A stretch of DNA of 64,000 nt from Chlorobiaceae bacterium (GTDB lineage Bacteria > Bacteroidota > Chlorobiia > Chlorobiales > Chlorobiaceae), in the NCBI GenBank assembly GCA_013334525.1, contig JAAXXK010000004.1, positions 19,629 to 83,628 on the forward strand, given 5' to 3'. This document shows, in pieces, positions 52,263 through 61,652 of this stretch. The notes beneath the pieces are model-generated. The model was not told the DNA's origin and did no database searches. It saw nothing but the letters and a program-made list of their open reading frames with translations. A program made the translations under genes and the position numbers. Each line of letters opens with the position of its first letter. Position 1 is the first letter of the stretch.

Positions 52263-54308
52263 ATGGCTAATTTTTCTCTATATGTCTCAGGGCAGACAGA
52301 ACTGAATGATGTCACTGAGTTTTTCCAGAAACGTCTTCTTGGTGAAGGTGAAAATCCAATTGCGTTTTTTGATGGGGTTTTTTACGAGTCTCACCAGGAG
52401 CGTGTAGGCAACATCGTCTACCAGGACTATCTGATTTATACCGACAAGGCGCTCTACCTTTGGGCAAGGGGCTCTTCGAAGGATTATCTCGATCGTTTCA
52501 ACCTTGGGGCCGTTTCAGTGAACAGCCGCAACAAGGACAGTGCGTTCGCGACGCTTAACCTCAAGATCAGGCGCGAGGCGAAGGAGCCTGTGTACGTGAT
52601 TTTCGACATGGTCGAAATTCGTGAAGCAGAGACTATCGTAAAACTCCATACGGTTGTCGAATCGACCATCGAGGATTATCTCGGCGTCAATTACCGACAG
52701 GAAATTCCTGATGATACTGCCGACAGGATTCTTGAGGCGGCCAGGAAGTTCTGCCCCCCCAAAAACCTCTCCATCCCCCTTGAATCTCCCCAGATTCCGG
52801 TCAGCGATGCGGGTATCGGTTATGGCCAGGATCTTCTCGAGCAGTACAAGGCCTCTATCGGCTACAATCCGAATCAGGATCCCCAGCAGCAGGGAGTGCC
52901 CCCGGGCGCGAGGCAACATGCCGGCATGGGTCCTCAGGATGCCATCAGAGGCGGTATCGAGTCTCTGCTTCCTACCGATCCGGCCTCACTCAAGCGGATT
53001 GCCGATCAGATAAAGAATATGGTGGGCGATGCTCCGTTCAAGCTTCGTGACCAGGTGATGAAAGACCTGCAGCATGTGCCCGGCGATGTCGCCACGGTTC
53101 TGACTGCCCTGAACGAGCTGCTTTCCAATATCGCAGGCAATCCTCTTGCCGAGCGTTTCGTCATGAATGCCATCAAAACCGCAGTCGTCAACGATGGGGT
53201 TCTCGGTTCGCTTACAAAAATCATCAAGCTGACTTCGGGCGGCGGTGGAAAAAAACCGGCCAAGCCGACAGCGCCATCTTCGCAGGACGATCAGCCGTCA
53301 GGAAGGTCAAACAACTCAGGCTTTCACGATGATTCCGATGACGATACGACGATCCGGAGAAAAAAGATCAGCGTCAAGGACGATGACGAGCGTCCGGCAT
53401 ACGATCCTTTTGCGGATAACGACGATCCTATCGTTTCAAGGGAGAACCGCCCGCAACCGTCACGTCCCAAGCCCGCCAGGGATGACGATTTTGATGCCGA
53501 TGCGGCAGCGCCGAGAAAGAAGATCTCCATCAAGATGGACGATGACAGTGGTTCTGGCAGCAATGAGATTGCCCGAAAACTGATGAGTTACGACGAGACT
53601 GAGCGTGATGAGCCTGAACCTTCAACACGGGAAATACCCTCTGTGGAACCGGTTGCAGCTGAACCAGTGATCCGCAAGAAAAAAGTTTCAATAAAAGCCG
53701 AAGCGGGTAGTGGTGCAGAGGCCGATATCGCCCGCAAGTTGATGAGTTACGACGAGGCGGCCAGAGAAGGAAACGATTCCGGCCAATCTGCTCAAGTTTC
53801 TCAGGACCTTTCCGAAGATGATTCATTTTCACCGGTGGTTCCAGAGTCGACCAGGAAAAAAATCAGGATCAAGGCGGAGTCCGGGGCCGAAGAGGCCGGC
53901 GGAGCTGAATCTGGTATCGCCAGCAAGCTGATGAGCTACGACGAAGAGGCTCCTTCGCTTCAGCCAGCCCCGGAATCGCAGCAGAAAAAGATCAGGATCA
54001 AGGCGGAACCGGAACCGGCACCCGAGCCCGAGCCGGAAGAGTTTTATATTCCTGAAGATATCCTCTTCTCCGCCCTGGGTGAAGAGGAACCAGAAGATCG
54101 TTCGAGTAAGTACATGACCATTGTCTCCGAGGATTTGGACTCGGAAGTATCGGTTACGGAAAAAGAGCCTGAACGTATCAAGTTACCATCAGGTAATGCC
54201 GGCAATGGCACGCCTGTCGGCACACTGCCGCGCAAGAACAGCGTAAAGGACATCGGCGATGAGTCAGAGGGAGATAAGCATTTAGTCACAGTCAAGATTA
54301 CACCTTAG
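52263..54308 (+). CDS. Uncharacterised 681-aa protein: globular N-domain, charged/disordered C-terminal repeat tail
   Basis: N-terminal MANFSLYVSGQTELNDVTEFFQKRLLGEGENPIAFFDGVFYESHQERVGNIVYQDYLIYTDKALYLWARG; repeated RKKISIKAE...IARKLMSYDE in the C-terminal third. Confidence 0.85.
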   Translation: MANFSLYVSGQTELNDVTEFFQKRLLGEGENPIAFFDGVFYESHQERVGNIVYQDYLIYTDKALYLWARGSSKDYLDRFNLGAVSVNSRNKDSAFATLNLKIRREAKEPVYVIFDMVEIREAETIVKLHTVVESTIEDYLGVNYRQEIPDDTADRILEAARKFCPPKNLSIPLESPQIPVSDAGIGYGQDLLEQYKASIGYNPNQDPQQQGVPPGARQHAGMGPQDAIRGGIESLLPTDPASLKRIADQIKNMVGDAPFKLRDQVMKDLQHVPGDVATVLTALNELLSNIAGNPLAERFVMNAIKTAVVNDGVLGSLTKIIKLTSGGGGKKPAKPTAPSSQDDQPSGRSNNSGFHDDSDDDTTIRRKKISVKDDDERPAYDPFADNDDPIVSRENRPQPSRPKPARDDDFDADAAAPRKKISIKMDDDSGSGSNEIARKLMSYDETERDEPEPSTREIPSVEPVAAEPVIRKKKVSIKAEAGSGAEADIARKLMSYDEAAREGNDSGQSAQVSQDLSEDDSFSPVVPESTRKKIRIKAESGAEEAGGAESGIASKLMSYDEEAPSLQPAPESQQKKIRIKAEPEPAPEPEPEEFYIPEDILFSALGEEEPEDRSSKYMTIVSEDLDSEVSVTEKEPERIKLPSGNAGNGTPVGTLPRKNSVKDIGDESEGDKHLVTVKITP

Positions 54309-54320
54309 TATTTCAATACC

Positions 54321-55475
54321 ATGAGAATCATTCTTTACCTGGGCAAAGGCGGGGTGGGTAAAACCACTGTATCGGCTTCCACCGCGACTGCGATCGCTCG
54401 CAGCGGAAAACGCGTGTTGATTATGAGCACCGACGTTGCCCACAGTCTTGCCGATGCTCTCGGCGCCGAGTTGAGTTCCACTCCTCTGGAGGTCGAGAAA
54501 AATCTGTTCGCCATGGAGGTGAACGTTCTTGCTGAGATCCGGGAAAACTGGACCGAACTGTACTCCTATTTCTCCTCGATTCTTATGCATGATGGTGCAA
54601 ATGAAATTGTTGCTGAAGAGCTGGCCATTGTGCCCGGTATGGAGGAGATGATCAGTCTTCGCTACATCTGGAAAGCCGCAAAATCTGGTTCTTACGATGC
54701 CGTAGTCGTCGATGCGGCCCCGACCGGCGAAACCATGAGACTGCTCGGTATGCCGGAATCATACGGCTGGTATTCAGAGAAGATCGGTGGATGGCACGCC
54801 AAAGCCATTGGATTTGCTGCACCGCTGCTGAGCAAATTCATGCCCAAAAAGAATATTTTCAAGCTCATGCCGGAGATCAACGAGCACATGAAGGAGCTTC
54901 ATGGCATGTTGCAGGATCAGAGCATTACGACTTTCAGGGTGGTGCTGAATCCCGAAAACATGGTGATCAAGGAGGCTCTTCGCGTCCAGACCTATCTCAA
55001 TCTTTTCGGTTACAAACTCGATGCGGCAGTTGTCAACAAGGTACTCCCTGCCAGCTCAAACGATCAGTATCTGCAGAGCCTGATTGACATGCAGGCCAAA
55101 TATCTTCGTGTTATCGAGAACTGTTTCTATCCTGTGCCGATTTTCAGGGCAAAGCAATCTTCTAAGGAAGTTATTGCGCCAGACAGGTTGTTCGAACTGA
55201 GCCAGGAGATCTTCAACGGAAAGAACCCTATTGATGTGCTCTATTCGAACGCAAAGACCCAGACCCTCGAAAAGATCAACGGCAAGTATGTCCTGAGCCT
55301 CTATCTTCCGAATGTCGAGGTGGAAAAACTTGCGGTCAACATAAAAGGCGACGAGCTTCTGGTCGACATCAACAATTTCCGTAAGAGCATTATCCTTCCT
55401 AATGTGCTGGTAGGTCGCAAGACCGAGGGTGCTGATTTCGAGCAGGGAACCCTGAACATTACGTTCACCAACTGA
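54321..55475 (+). CDS. Second ArsA/Get3-like P-loop ATPase with C-terminal Hsp20-like domain
   Basis: [47 protein letters not shown]-terminal [39 protein letters not shown]. Confidence 0.9.
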   Translation: MRIILYLGKGGVGKTTVSASTATAIARSGKRVLIMSTDVAHSLADALGAELSSTPLEVEKNLFAMEVNVLAEIRENWTELYSYFSSILMHDGANEIVAEELAIVPGMEEMISLRYIWKAAKSGSYDAVVVDAAPTGETMRLLGMPESYGWYSEKIGGWHAKAIGFAAPLLSKFMPKKNIFKLMPEINEHMKELHGMLQDQSITTFRVVLNPENMVIKEALRVQTYLNLFGYKLDAAVVNKVLPASSNDQYLQSLIDMQAKYLRVIENCFYPVPIFRAKQSSKEVIAPDRLFELSQEIFNGKNPIDVLYSNAKTQTLEKINGKYVLSLYLPNVEVEKLAVNIKGDELLVDINNFRKSIILPNVLVGRKTEGADFEQGTLNITFTN

Positions 55476-55501
55476 CTCTTTTCAGAGCGGTAAAATACCT
55501 G

Positions 55502-55532
55502 GCGGACTGTTTTTCAGCAGTCCGCTTTTTTT
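55502..55532 (+). terminator. Terminator of the second ATPase gene, overlapping the 3' end of folK
   Basis: gcggactg-tttttcag-cagtccgc followed by T8. Confidence 0.8.
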
Positions 55533-56038
55533 TTGACCAGGAGTTTCTCCGTAAGCTTAATCGGTACCGAAGGATCGGCGCAGCTTTTCAGAAGGTCGGC
55601 GATGGTGCAATGCATCTCCGGGTGGGCGGGGTTGTCGATGTCGAGCAGGGGTATGATGACGAATTTTCTATGGTGAAGCTCTGCATGGGGAATGGTGAGG
55701 ATCTCGCTTTTCAGGTTCAGTTCTCCATAAAGCAGGATGTCGAGATCGATGGTTCTCGGACTCCATCGGCGGTACTGGTCAGGCCTGCCGAGATCGTGTT
55801 CTACAGCTTTGCACCGGGCACGAAGCGCTTCAGGACTCAATTCCGTGGTGATCGCGATCACGGCGTTGAAAAACCTTTCCTGCCTGATATCTCCGACCGG
55901 CTCGGTCATATAAACACCTGAAAGGGCGGTAACAGCGGTTTGCGGAAACAGGTCGAGCATGTCGACAGCCTTTTGAAGGTGGGCTAAACGGTCGCCGACA
56001 TTTGAGCCGATTCCGATATAGGCGGTAATGGGGGGCAT
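55514..56038 (-). CDS. folK: 2-amino-4-hydroxy-6-hydroxymethyldihydropteridine pyrophosphokinase
   Basis: AYIGIGSNVGDRLAHLQKAVDML, RWSPRTIDLDILLYGE, PHAELHHRKFVIIPLLDI. Confidence 0.94.
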   Translation of the reverse strand: MPPITAYIGIGSNVGDRLAHLQKAVDMLDLFPQTAVTALSGVYMTEPVGDIRQERFFNAVIAITTELSPEALRARCKAVEHDLGRPDQYRRWSPRTIDLDILLYGELNLKSEILTIPHAELHHRKFVIIPLLDIDNPAHPEMHCTIADLLKSCADPSVPIKLTEKLLVKKKADC

Positions 56039-56041
56039 CGG

Positions 56042-56419
56042 TCAGGCTTTTTCGATATGGTGTTCGGCTTCCGCATAATCGCAGAGTCCTCCGAGCGGGA
56101 GGCTTCTCTTGCGCACCCTGACCGTTATGCTGTCGATTAATGTCAACTCTTCCATCAGGCTTTCCGCGATGACGAAGGCAAGCGTTTCGATCAGGGCTAC
56201 CGGTTTGCCGGTCATGATCGCCCTGATGGTTTCATAGGCCTGCTGGTAATTCACCGTTTGAGTGATATCGTCCGTTTCAGCAGCTTTTCTGGTATCGAAA
56301 ATGAGTTCGGCATCGACCTCGTATTTGCCTCCCAGACGACGTTCTTCAGCATGAACGCCATGCCATCCATAAAATTGGGCATTTACGAGCCTGATGCAGG
56401 AGCGGTGACGAATATTCAT
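56042..56419 (-). CDS. folB: Dihydroneopterin aldolase
   Basis: LVNAQFYGWHGVHAEERRLGGKYEVDAELIFD...TVNYQQAYETI...IETLAFVIAESLM; abuts folK. Confidence 0.92.
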   Translation of the reverse strand: MNIRHRSCIRLVNAQFYGWHGVHAEERRLGGKYEVDAELIFDTRKAAETDDITQTVNYQQAYETIRAIMTGKPVALIETLAFVIAESLMEELTLIDSITVRVRKRSLPLGGLCDYAEAEHHIEKA

Positions 56420-56572
56420 GACGATCGCATTGGCGGAAATCGGTTATCGAAACGGGGTCGATGCTGCCCTGAAAAGCGCATGCGTCAAGCCGCAAGGAAT
56501 ATAAGCATTTCATGCCCTCATTGTAAGGTGCCGGGATTGGGCGGTATTCGAAATATCCGTTATATCCCTGCC

Positions 56573-57271
56573 CTATCCGGCCGGGCAGCAATCGCTGTCG
56601 ATAAAATGGCTGTAAAATGCCATCAAGCTTCCCTCGGGATGTCTGCTGACGATTTTGTCGTACTCGTTTTTCTGCACTTTGCGTCCGAAAGCAGCTTCAA
56701 TGGTGGGCGTTGTCATTATCCTGAATATCTCATCCATCTTTTCGGCCGGGTAGGGCATGTTGTTGTCAAGCCACCAGGTCAACAGCGACAGCAGCGAACT
56801 GACCAGGCAGTGGGTCGTGATTTCAACGGGTACCGGTGGAGATTTTTTGTTCTTCATGAGCAGGGTATGGGGCTCAATCAGCAGGTTATAGAGATACCGG
56901 TGAAGGTATTTCAGGATCATTTCGCCGCTCTGTTTACCCGCGATGGCCTTGTATAATTTTTGATGCTCACCTGTGTGACGGAAGAGTTCAAGAATGAAAT
57001 TGACTTCAGGCTCCTGCCCGGTACGCATAGAGGCAATGAGCGCTTGCTGCTGCTGTTCGAAGAGGTTTCTCAGATGCTCAAAACTTGACAGGAGCAGCTC
57101 GTCCTTGTCCCGATAGTGAGCGTAGAAGGTCGATCTTCCAATGTCTGCACGATCAAGGATATCCTGTACGGTGACGGCCTCGTAACCTTTTTCCACAATA
57201 AGGGACATGAGGGCTTCGTGCATCAGCCTGCGCGTGCGGCCTATCCTCCTGTCCTCCTTTTTTTCTTTCAT
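56573..57271 (-). CDS. TetR/AcrR family transcriptional regulator
   Basis: TRRLMHEALMSLIVEKGYEAVTVQDILDRADIGRSTFYAHYRDKDELLLSSFEHL; start at MKEKKEDRRIG. Confidence 0.88.
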   Translation of the reverse strand: MKEKKEDRRIGRTRRLMHEALMSLIVEKGYEAVTVQDILDRADIGRSTFYAHYRDKDELLLSSFEHLRNLFEQQQQALIASMRTGQEPEVNFILELFRHTGEHQKLYKAIAGKQSGEMILKYLHRYLYNLLIEPHTLLMKNKKSPPVPVEITTHCLVSSLLSLLTWWLDNNMPYPAEKMDEIFRIMTTPTIEAAFGRKVQKNEYDKIVSRHPEGSLMAFYSHFIDSDCCPAG

Positions 57272-57374
57272 ATATCCTCTTTTTTCGTGACAACTCCGGC
57301 CTTTATGTCCGGTAGTGAACAATTTGCGAAACATTGATTGTTGACAGCGCGATTAAATATATCTATTATTTTAT

Positions 57375-57389
57375 CGAACACCATGTTCG
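57375..57389. promoter_or_regulatory. Candidate TetR-type operator in the tetR-arsM divergent intergenic region
   Basis: cgaaca-cca-tgttcg perfect 6+3+6 palindrome, with partly symmetric AT-rich flanks attttat/ataaaat. Confidence 0.5.
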
Positions 57390-57435
57390 TAATAAAATAA
57401 TGTATTTCTTAATTGCAGGGCTGGAGGAGCTTAAA

Positions 57436-58272
57436 ATGGACGGTAAAAGTATCAGGGATGCGGTAAAGGAGAGGTATGGTTCTACAGTAAAACAAAGCGG
57501 CTCGTGCGGGTGCGCCAAAAAGGCCGACTATCCGGATCCTGACTTTATCCAGTCGGCAGCTACGGTCGCCGGGTATTCGGACCGGGAGTTGAAAAGCATA
57601 CCTGATGGAGCCAATCTTGGCCTGGGGTGCGGAAATCCTGTTGCTCTGGTGGCGATCAGGCCGGGCGATGTGGTTCTGGACCTCGGATCGGGTGCCGGAG
57701 TGGACTGTTTTCTGGCTTCGCGCATCGTTGGCGAAAAGGGTCTTGTCATAGGAGTGGACATGACGCCCGGGATGGTCGATCGGGCAAAGGCAAACGCACA
57801 AAATATCGGTTTCGGAAATGTCGATTTCAGGCTGGGCGAGATCGAAAATCTTCCTGTAGGGAGTTCGACGGTTGATATCGTCATATCAAACTGCGTTATC
57901 AACCTTTCAACCGACAAGCCAAAGGTATTTCGGGAGGCCTGGCGTGTAATGAAGCCCGGCGGGAGGCTTATGGTTTCGGATATGGTCCTGCTTGAAGAGC
58001 TGCCTGATTATCTCAAAGGTTCTGTTGAAGCATACCTCAGGTGCATTGCCGGCGCCAGCCTCAAGGAAGAGTATCTTGAAGCCATAAGGGAGGCTGGATT
58101 TGAGGAGATATCGATTGTCGATGAGAGTCATTTCCCGACGGAGCTGATTGCTGAACAGCCCTTCCTGAAGGAGCTCGCCGGGAAAATGAACATACCTATG
58201 GTCGAACTGCAGCTGATTGGAAGCAAGGTTGTCAGCCTGAAGGTATCAGCGAAAAAGCGGGTACTCCCCTGA
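57436..58272 (+). CDS. arsM: Arsenite (As(III)) S-adenosylmethionine methyltransferase-like protein
   Basis: SCGCAKKADYP, LGCGNPVALVAIRPGDVVLDLGSGAGVDCFLASRIVGEKGLVIGVDMTPGMVDRA, ISNCVINLSTDKPKVFREAWRVMKPGGRLMVSD. Confidence 0.9.
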   Translation: MDGKSIRDAVKERYGSTVKQSGSCGCAKKADYPDPDFIQSAATVAGYSDRELKSIPDGANLGLGCGNPVALVAIRPGDVVLDLGSGAGVDCFLASRIVGEKGLVIGVDMTPGMVDRAKANAQNIGFGNVDFRLGEIENLPVGSSTVDIVISNCVINLSTDKPKVFREAWRVMKPGGRLMVSDMVLLEELPDYLKGSVEAYLRCIAGASLKEEYLEAIREAGFEEISIVDESHFPTELIAEQPFLKELAGKMNIPMVELQLIGSKVVSLKVSAKKRVLP

Positions 58273-58710
58273 ATGGGTTTATCAGCAGGGGAAAATGAAT
58301 GAGGATTCGTTTTATTGCAGCTTATAGAATCGGCCACTGTAGGAACGGGGGAGATTTCTACCGTGGCCGGAAGCAGTTTATCGGCGGATGAGTCGGTGAA
58401 CTGCCGCTCTGCCGGATGGGTTGGAAAGATGATCAAGGCAGATCCCGATACGATTCCGGCGCTCTCAGGCGCCGGATTGCTCCCTGGCTTTCAGGTGATT
58501 CCGGCTGGTCGGGAGGTACTGCATTCGCAGAGTTCCGAAAAAAGTTATATTGATTCTCATCGGCCTCCGTGGATCTATCAGTGCTGCATGGATTAAGCGC
58601 ACATCTCGAAATCTGTTGAGCAATCAGATCATTCAAGACGGTTTTAACGGAGCAAGCATGATACCCCGCAGTATTCTGCTTTTGCTAACCGCTCATTATA
58701 AAATTATTTA

Positions 58711-59604
58711 ATGCCAGACTACACTACCATACAGACGTTTGGGGATTTTTTCGAGACGTGCAGGTCAAAGGCCCTGCAACTTGCCATAGAGGAGGATTGC
58801 TACCAGGGTGACGTTACTACCCGGGCGACTGTCGACAAGAGCCAGCTCGGAATCGGATACATTGAAGCAAAGACAGAGGGGATAATAGCCGGGGTTGAGG
58901 TCGCCAGGCAGGTATTCCAGACATTGGATTCCGGGCTTGAGATCACCGTTTTTGTAAATGACGGTCGGAGGGTCTATCCAGGCGAGCGAATTCTTGAAAT
59001 CAAGGGCGCGATCTCTTCCATTCTTTCCGGTGAGCGCACGGCGCTGAATTTCATGCAGCGCATGTCAGGCATAGCGACCAGGACGAACATGTACGTCGAA
59101 CGGGTCAGCCATACAAAGGTTTTTATACTCGATACCCGTAAAACTTCGCCGGGTTTGCGCTATTTCGACAAGGAAGCCGTCCTGATCGGCGGAGGACGAA
59201 ACCACCGGTTCGGCCTGTTCGATATGATCCTGATAAAGGACAACCACATCGATGCTGCCGGAGGGGTCGAAGAGGCCGTCTCGAGGGCGAAGGCCTATTG
59301 CAGGGATCACGCTGTCAAGATCAGGATTGAAACCGAGGTCCGCAGCATGTCAGAACTCAAGAAAGCCTGTTTGTGCAGGCCTGACATCATTCTGCTCGAT
59401 AATTTCATGGTCGATGGTCTTGCCGAGGCGGTGCGCTGGGTAAAGGCCAACGATTTTGCAGAGATAGTGCTGGAAGCGTCTGGCAATATCGGCCTGCACA
59501 ACGTCGCAGAGGTTGCCATGACCGGGGTCGACTATATTTCGGTTGGTGAATTGACCCACAGCGTCAAGGCGCTTGACCTTTCCATGAAGATAGAACTATC
59601 ATGA
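58711..59604 (+). CDS. nadC: Nicotinate-nucleotide pyrophosphorylase (carboxylating)
   Basis: EDCYQGDVTTRATV, GERTALNFMQRMSGIATRT, DTRKTSPGLRYFDKEAVLIGGGRNHRFGLFDMILIKDNH. Confidence 0.96.
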   Translation: MPDYTTIQTFGDFFETCRSKALQLAIEEDCYQGDVTTRATVDKSQLGIGYIEAKTEGIIAGVEVARQVFQTLDSGLEITVFVNDGRRVYPGERILEIKGAISSILSGERTALNFMQRMSGIATRTNMYVERVSHTKVFILDTRKTSPGLRYFDKEAVLIGGGRNHRFGLFDMILIKDNHIDAAGGVEEAVSRAKAYCRDHAVKIRIETEVRSMSELKKACLCRPDIILLDNFMVDGLAEAVRWVKANDFAEIVLEASGNIGLHNVAEVAMTGVDYISVGELTHSVKALDLSMKIELS

Positions 59605-59611
59605 AGCGCTG

Positions 59612-59974
59612 ATGGAGATTGGAGTTGACATTGTGGAAATCTGTCGGATTCGCGCCCTTTACGAACGTTTCGGCGCGGTTTTCATGCGAAGGATACTGAC
59701 GGAGGCCGAAATGGCGCAATGCCTTTCCAGGCCTGATCCCGTTGCCAGCCTGGCTGGGCGTTTCGCCGCCAAGGAGGCGGTATCCAAAGCACTTGGGACA
59801 GGCATATCAGGCGGCCTCTCCTTTCACTCGATCGAGGTGCTCAATGACGAGGCAGGCAAGCCGCTGGTTACCTTGCATCCTGCAGGCTTGACCGGCGCGC
59901 CTTGCCGGATTTGTCTCTCCATCTCCCACGACCGGCATTCGGCCATTGCCATGGTCCTCGTTGAGCCGGCCTGA
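59612..59974 (+). CDS. acpS: Holo-[acyl-carrier-protein] synthase
   Basis: IGVDIVEICRIRALYERFG, LAGRFAAKEAVSKALGTGI, SISHDRHSAIAMVLVE. Confidence 0.94.
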   Translation: MEIGVDIVEICRIRALYERFGAVFMRRILTEAEMAQCLSRPDPVASLAGRFAAKEAVSKALGTGISGGLSFHSIEVLNDEAGKPLVTLHPAGLTGAPCRICLSISHDRHSAIAMVLVEPA

Positions 59975-60030
59975 GCAGGTCGCTATGCTTGCAAAACGGG
60001 GCAGCCTCTTTCTTTTTTTGTATAAAATTG

Positions 60031-60066
60031 CAAGGACCAAAAGGACTTCAAGGACCAAAAGGACTA
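60031..60066. repeat. Two-copy 18-nt tandem repeat, GGACC type
   Basis: caaggaccaaaaggactt then caaggaccaaaaggacta; resembles the 46891 element. Confidence 0.75.
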
Positions 60067-60228
60067 AAGGGGGGCAAGAGGAAATGTTGATGATGGGCGT
60101 CTCTTCATTTGGCAGGAACGCCAGGCTCCTGTTCTCCGTCCGCCTTGCACGTAGGGGCGGTTTGCGGCCTGCCCTCTATCGGATGGCAATAAACCGTAAC
60201 GACCAAATGATTTCTTGCCGGGCATAAA

Positions 60229-60256
60229 AAAAGGGGCCCTGTTCGGAGCCCCTTTT
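60229..60256 (-). terminator. Terminator downstream of tig
   Basis: aaaaggggc ... gcccctttt stem, A-run on + strand upstream. Confidence 0.75.
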
Positions 60257-60279
60257 GTACTTCTGTGCCGGATGCGGCG

Positions 60280-61563
60280 TTACATCTCGTGTGCCGGAAT
60301 CGGAGTGGCCTCTTTGGTGATGGTCACCTTGGTCTTGATGACGTCGTAGACCTTGTCTTTCATGAGCGTGTCGACGATGTAATCCCTGAATTCTGACGAC
60401 AGGTATGTGTTGAGAAGCTCTTCGGCCTTTACTGTGGTATCTTTTTCTGCCTCTTTTTCGGCATAGGCCCTGATGTCGTCGTCGCTGACGCTCAGGTTGT
60501 TGAGCTGTGCGATCTTCTGGCTGACAAGGAGCCAGCGGGCATGCTTTTCGGCGTTCGGTTTCATCGCGTTGAGGAACTCGCGTTCGTCGAGCCCTTTCGG
60601 CAGTTTACCGCCGACCTGGCGCTTTGCGTTTTCGAGCAGCATGTTCTGGAACGATGCGACCATTGATTTCGGTGTCGGGATCTCATGCTCCTCGATCAGC
60701 TTCTCGGAAATGGATTCGAGCAGGTCCTGTTCTGATTTGTGGGTGAAGTGCTGTTCGAGCTGTATGCGAACGTCCGCCTTGAAGTCGGCGACCGTTTCAA
60801 AGCGCTGATGGGTTATCTCCTTGACCAGCTCATCGTTCAACTCGGGTAGCTCAAGGTGTTTGACCTCCTTGACCTCGACACGGTAGCGAACGGTTTCGTC
60901 GCCCTCTTCTTTCGGCTCAATGGTCACATCGGCCACATCGCCGCCCTTCTTGCCTTCAAGCGCCAAGCGGAACGGATTGTCCGCAGGCAGGTACTCAAGG
61001 TTGAAGTGGTGGTTCTCATTTGTCTGGCCCTCTTCCGGCTGGCCTTCAGCATCGAGTTTCGAAACGTCTCCGATGACCGTATCGCCCTCTCCGGCAGGTT
61101 CGCTGCTGCTCACCAGGGTTCCGTGTCCTTTCAGGATCAGGTTGATTTCACGGTCGATATCCTCGTCGGTAACGGTATAGTCCGCCTGGGTGAAGGTGAA
61201 TCCGCTGAAATCCTTCAGCTCGAACTCGGGATGAATCTCGTAGATCATGCGGATAGTGAGCTGGTCGCCTTCGTAGTTGTAGCTTTCGATCTGCGCACGA
61301 CTTGCCGGATTGATGTTTTCCGCCTCGGCGATGGTGCCGAAATGTTTGGAAGCCATCTTTTCCGCCACGGATGCTTCTATGGATGGCCCGACAAAGCGTT
61401 TGAGCATGCCTGCGGGCACATGACCCTGTCTGAAGCCCTTGATCTTGACTGATCTGCGTGCTTCTTCCAGTTCGAGTTCGAGTTCGGGGTTGAATTCTTC
61501 GGCAGTCAGAATGATTTCAAGTTCCTGCTCGGTTTCGCTGACATTCCTGATATTCTTTTGCAA
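60280..61563 (-). CDS. tig: Trigger factor
   Basis: [26 protein letters not shown] ribosome-binding signature, PPIase-like and C-terminal domains. Confidence 0.94.
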   Translation of the reverse strand: MQKNIRNVSETEQELEIILTAEEFNPELELELEEARRSVKIKGFRQGHVPAGMLKRFVGPSIEASVAEKMASKHFGTIAEAENINPASRAQIESYNYEGDQLTIRMIYEIHPEFELKDFSGFTFTQADYTVTDEDIDREINLILKGHGTLVSSSEPAGEGDTVIGDVSKLDAEGQPEEGQTNENHHFNLEYLPADNPFRLALEGKKGGDVADVTIEPKEEGDETVRYRVEVKEVKHLELPELNDELVKEITHQRFETVADFKADVRIQLEQHFTHKSEQDLLESISEKLIEEHEIPTPKSMVASFQNMLLENAKRQVGGKLPKGLDEREFLNAMKPNAEKHARWLLVSQKIAQLNNLSVSDDDIRAYAEKEAEKDTTVKAEELLNTYLSSEFRDYIVDTLMKDKVYDVIKTKVTITKEATPIPAHEM

Positions 61564-61652
61564 AGCTTTCGTGACCGGTTAATGGTTGAAAAATTAAAGT
61601 TCGAATTATACGATTTTTTCGACGCTTTTAAAAAACGGCATGTTAAAGGCTT

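Noticed and set aside
49857-58272. Arsenic-resistance island (two arsA-like genes plus arsM)
   Set aside because: The ArsA-like proteins lack the As-binding cysteines and flank csm genes; no arsB/arsR/arsC seen; arsM is separated by folK/folB on the opposite strand and has its own regulator
58315-58596. 93-aa + strand ORF and the overlapping - strand ORF 58128-58436
   Set aside because: No recognisable domain and poor coding character; the 58275-58710 interval is left unannotated
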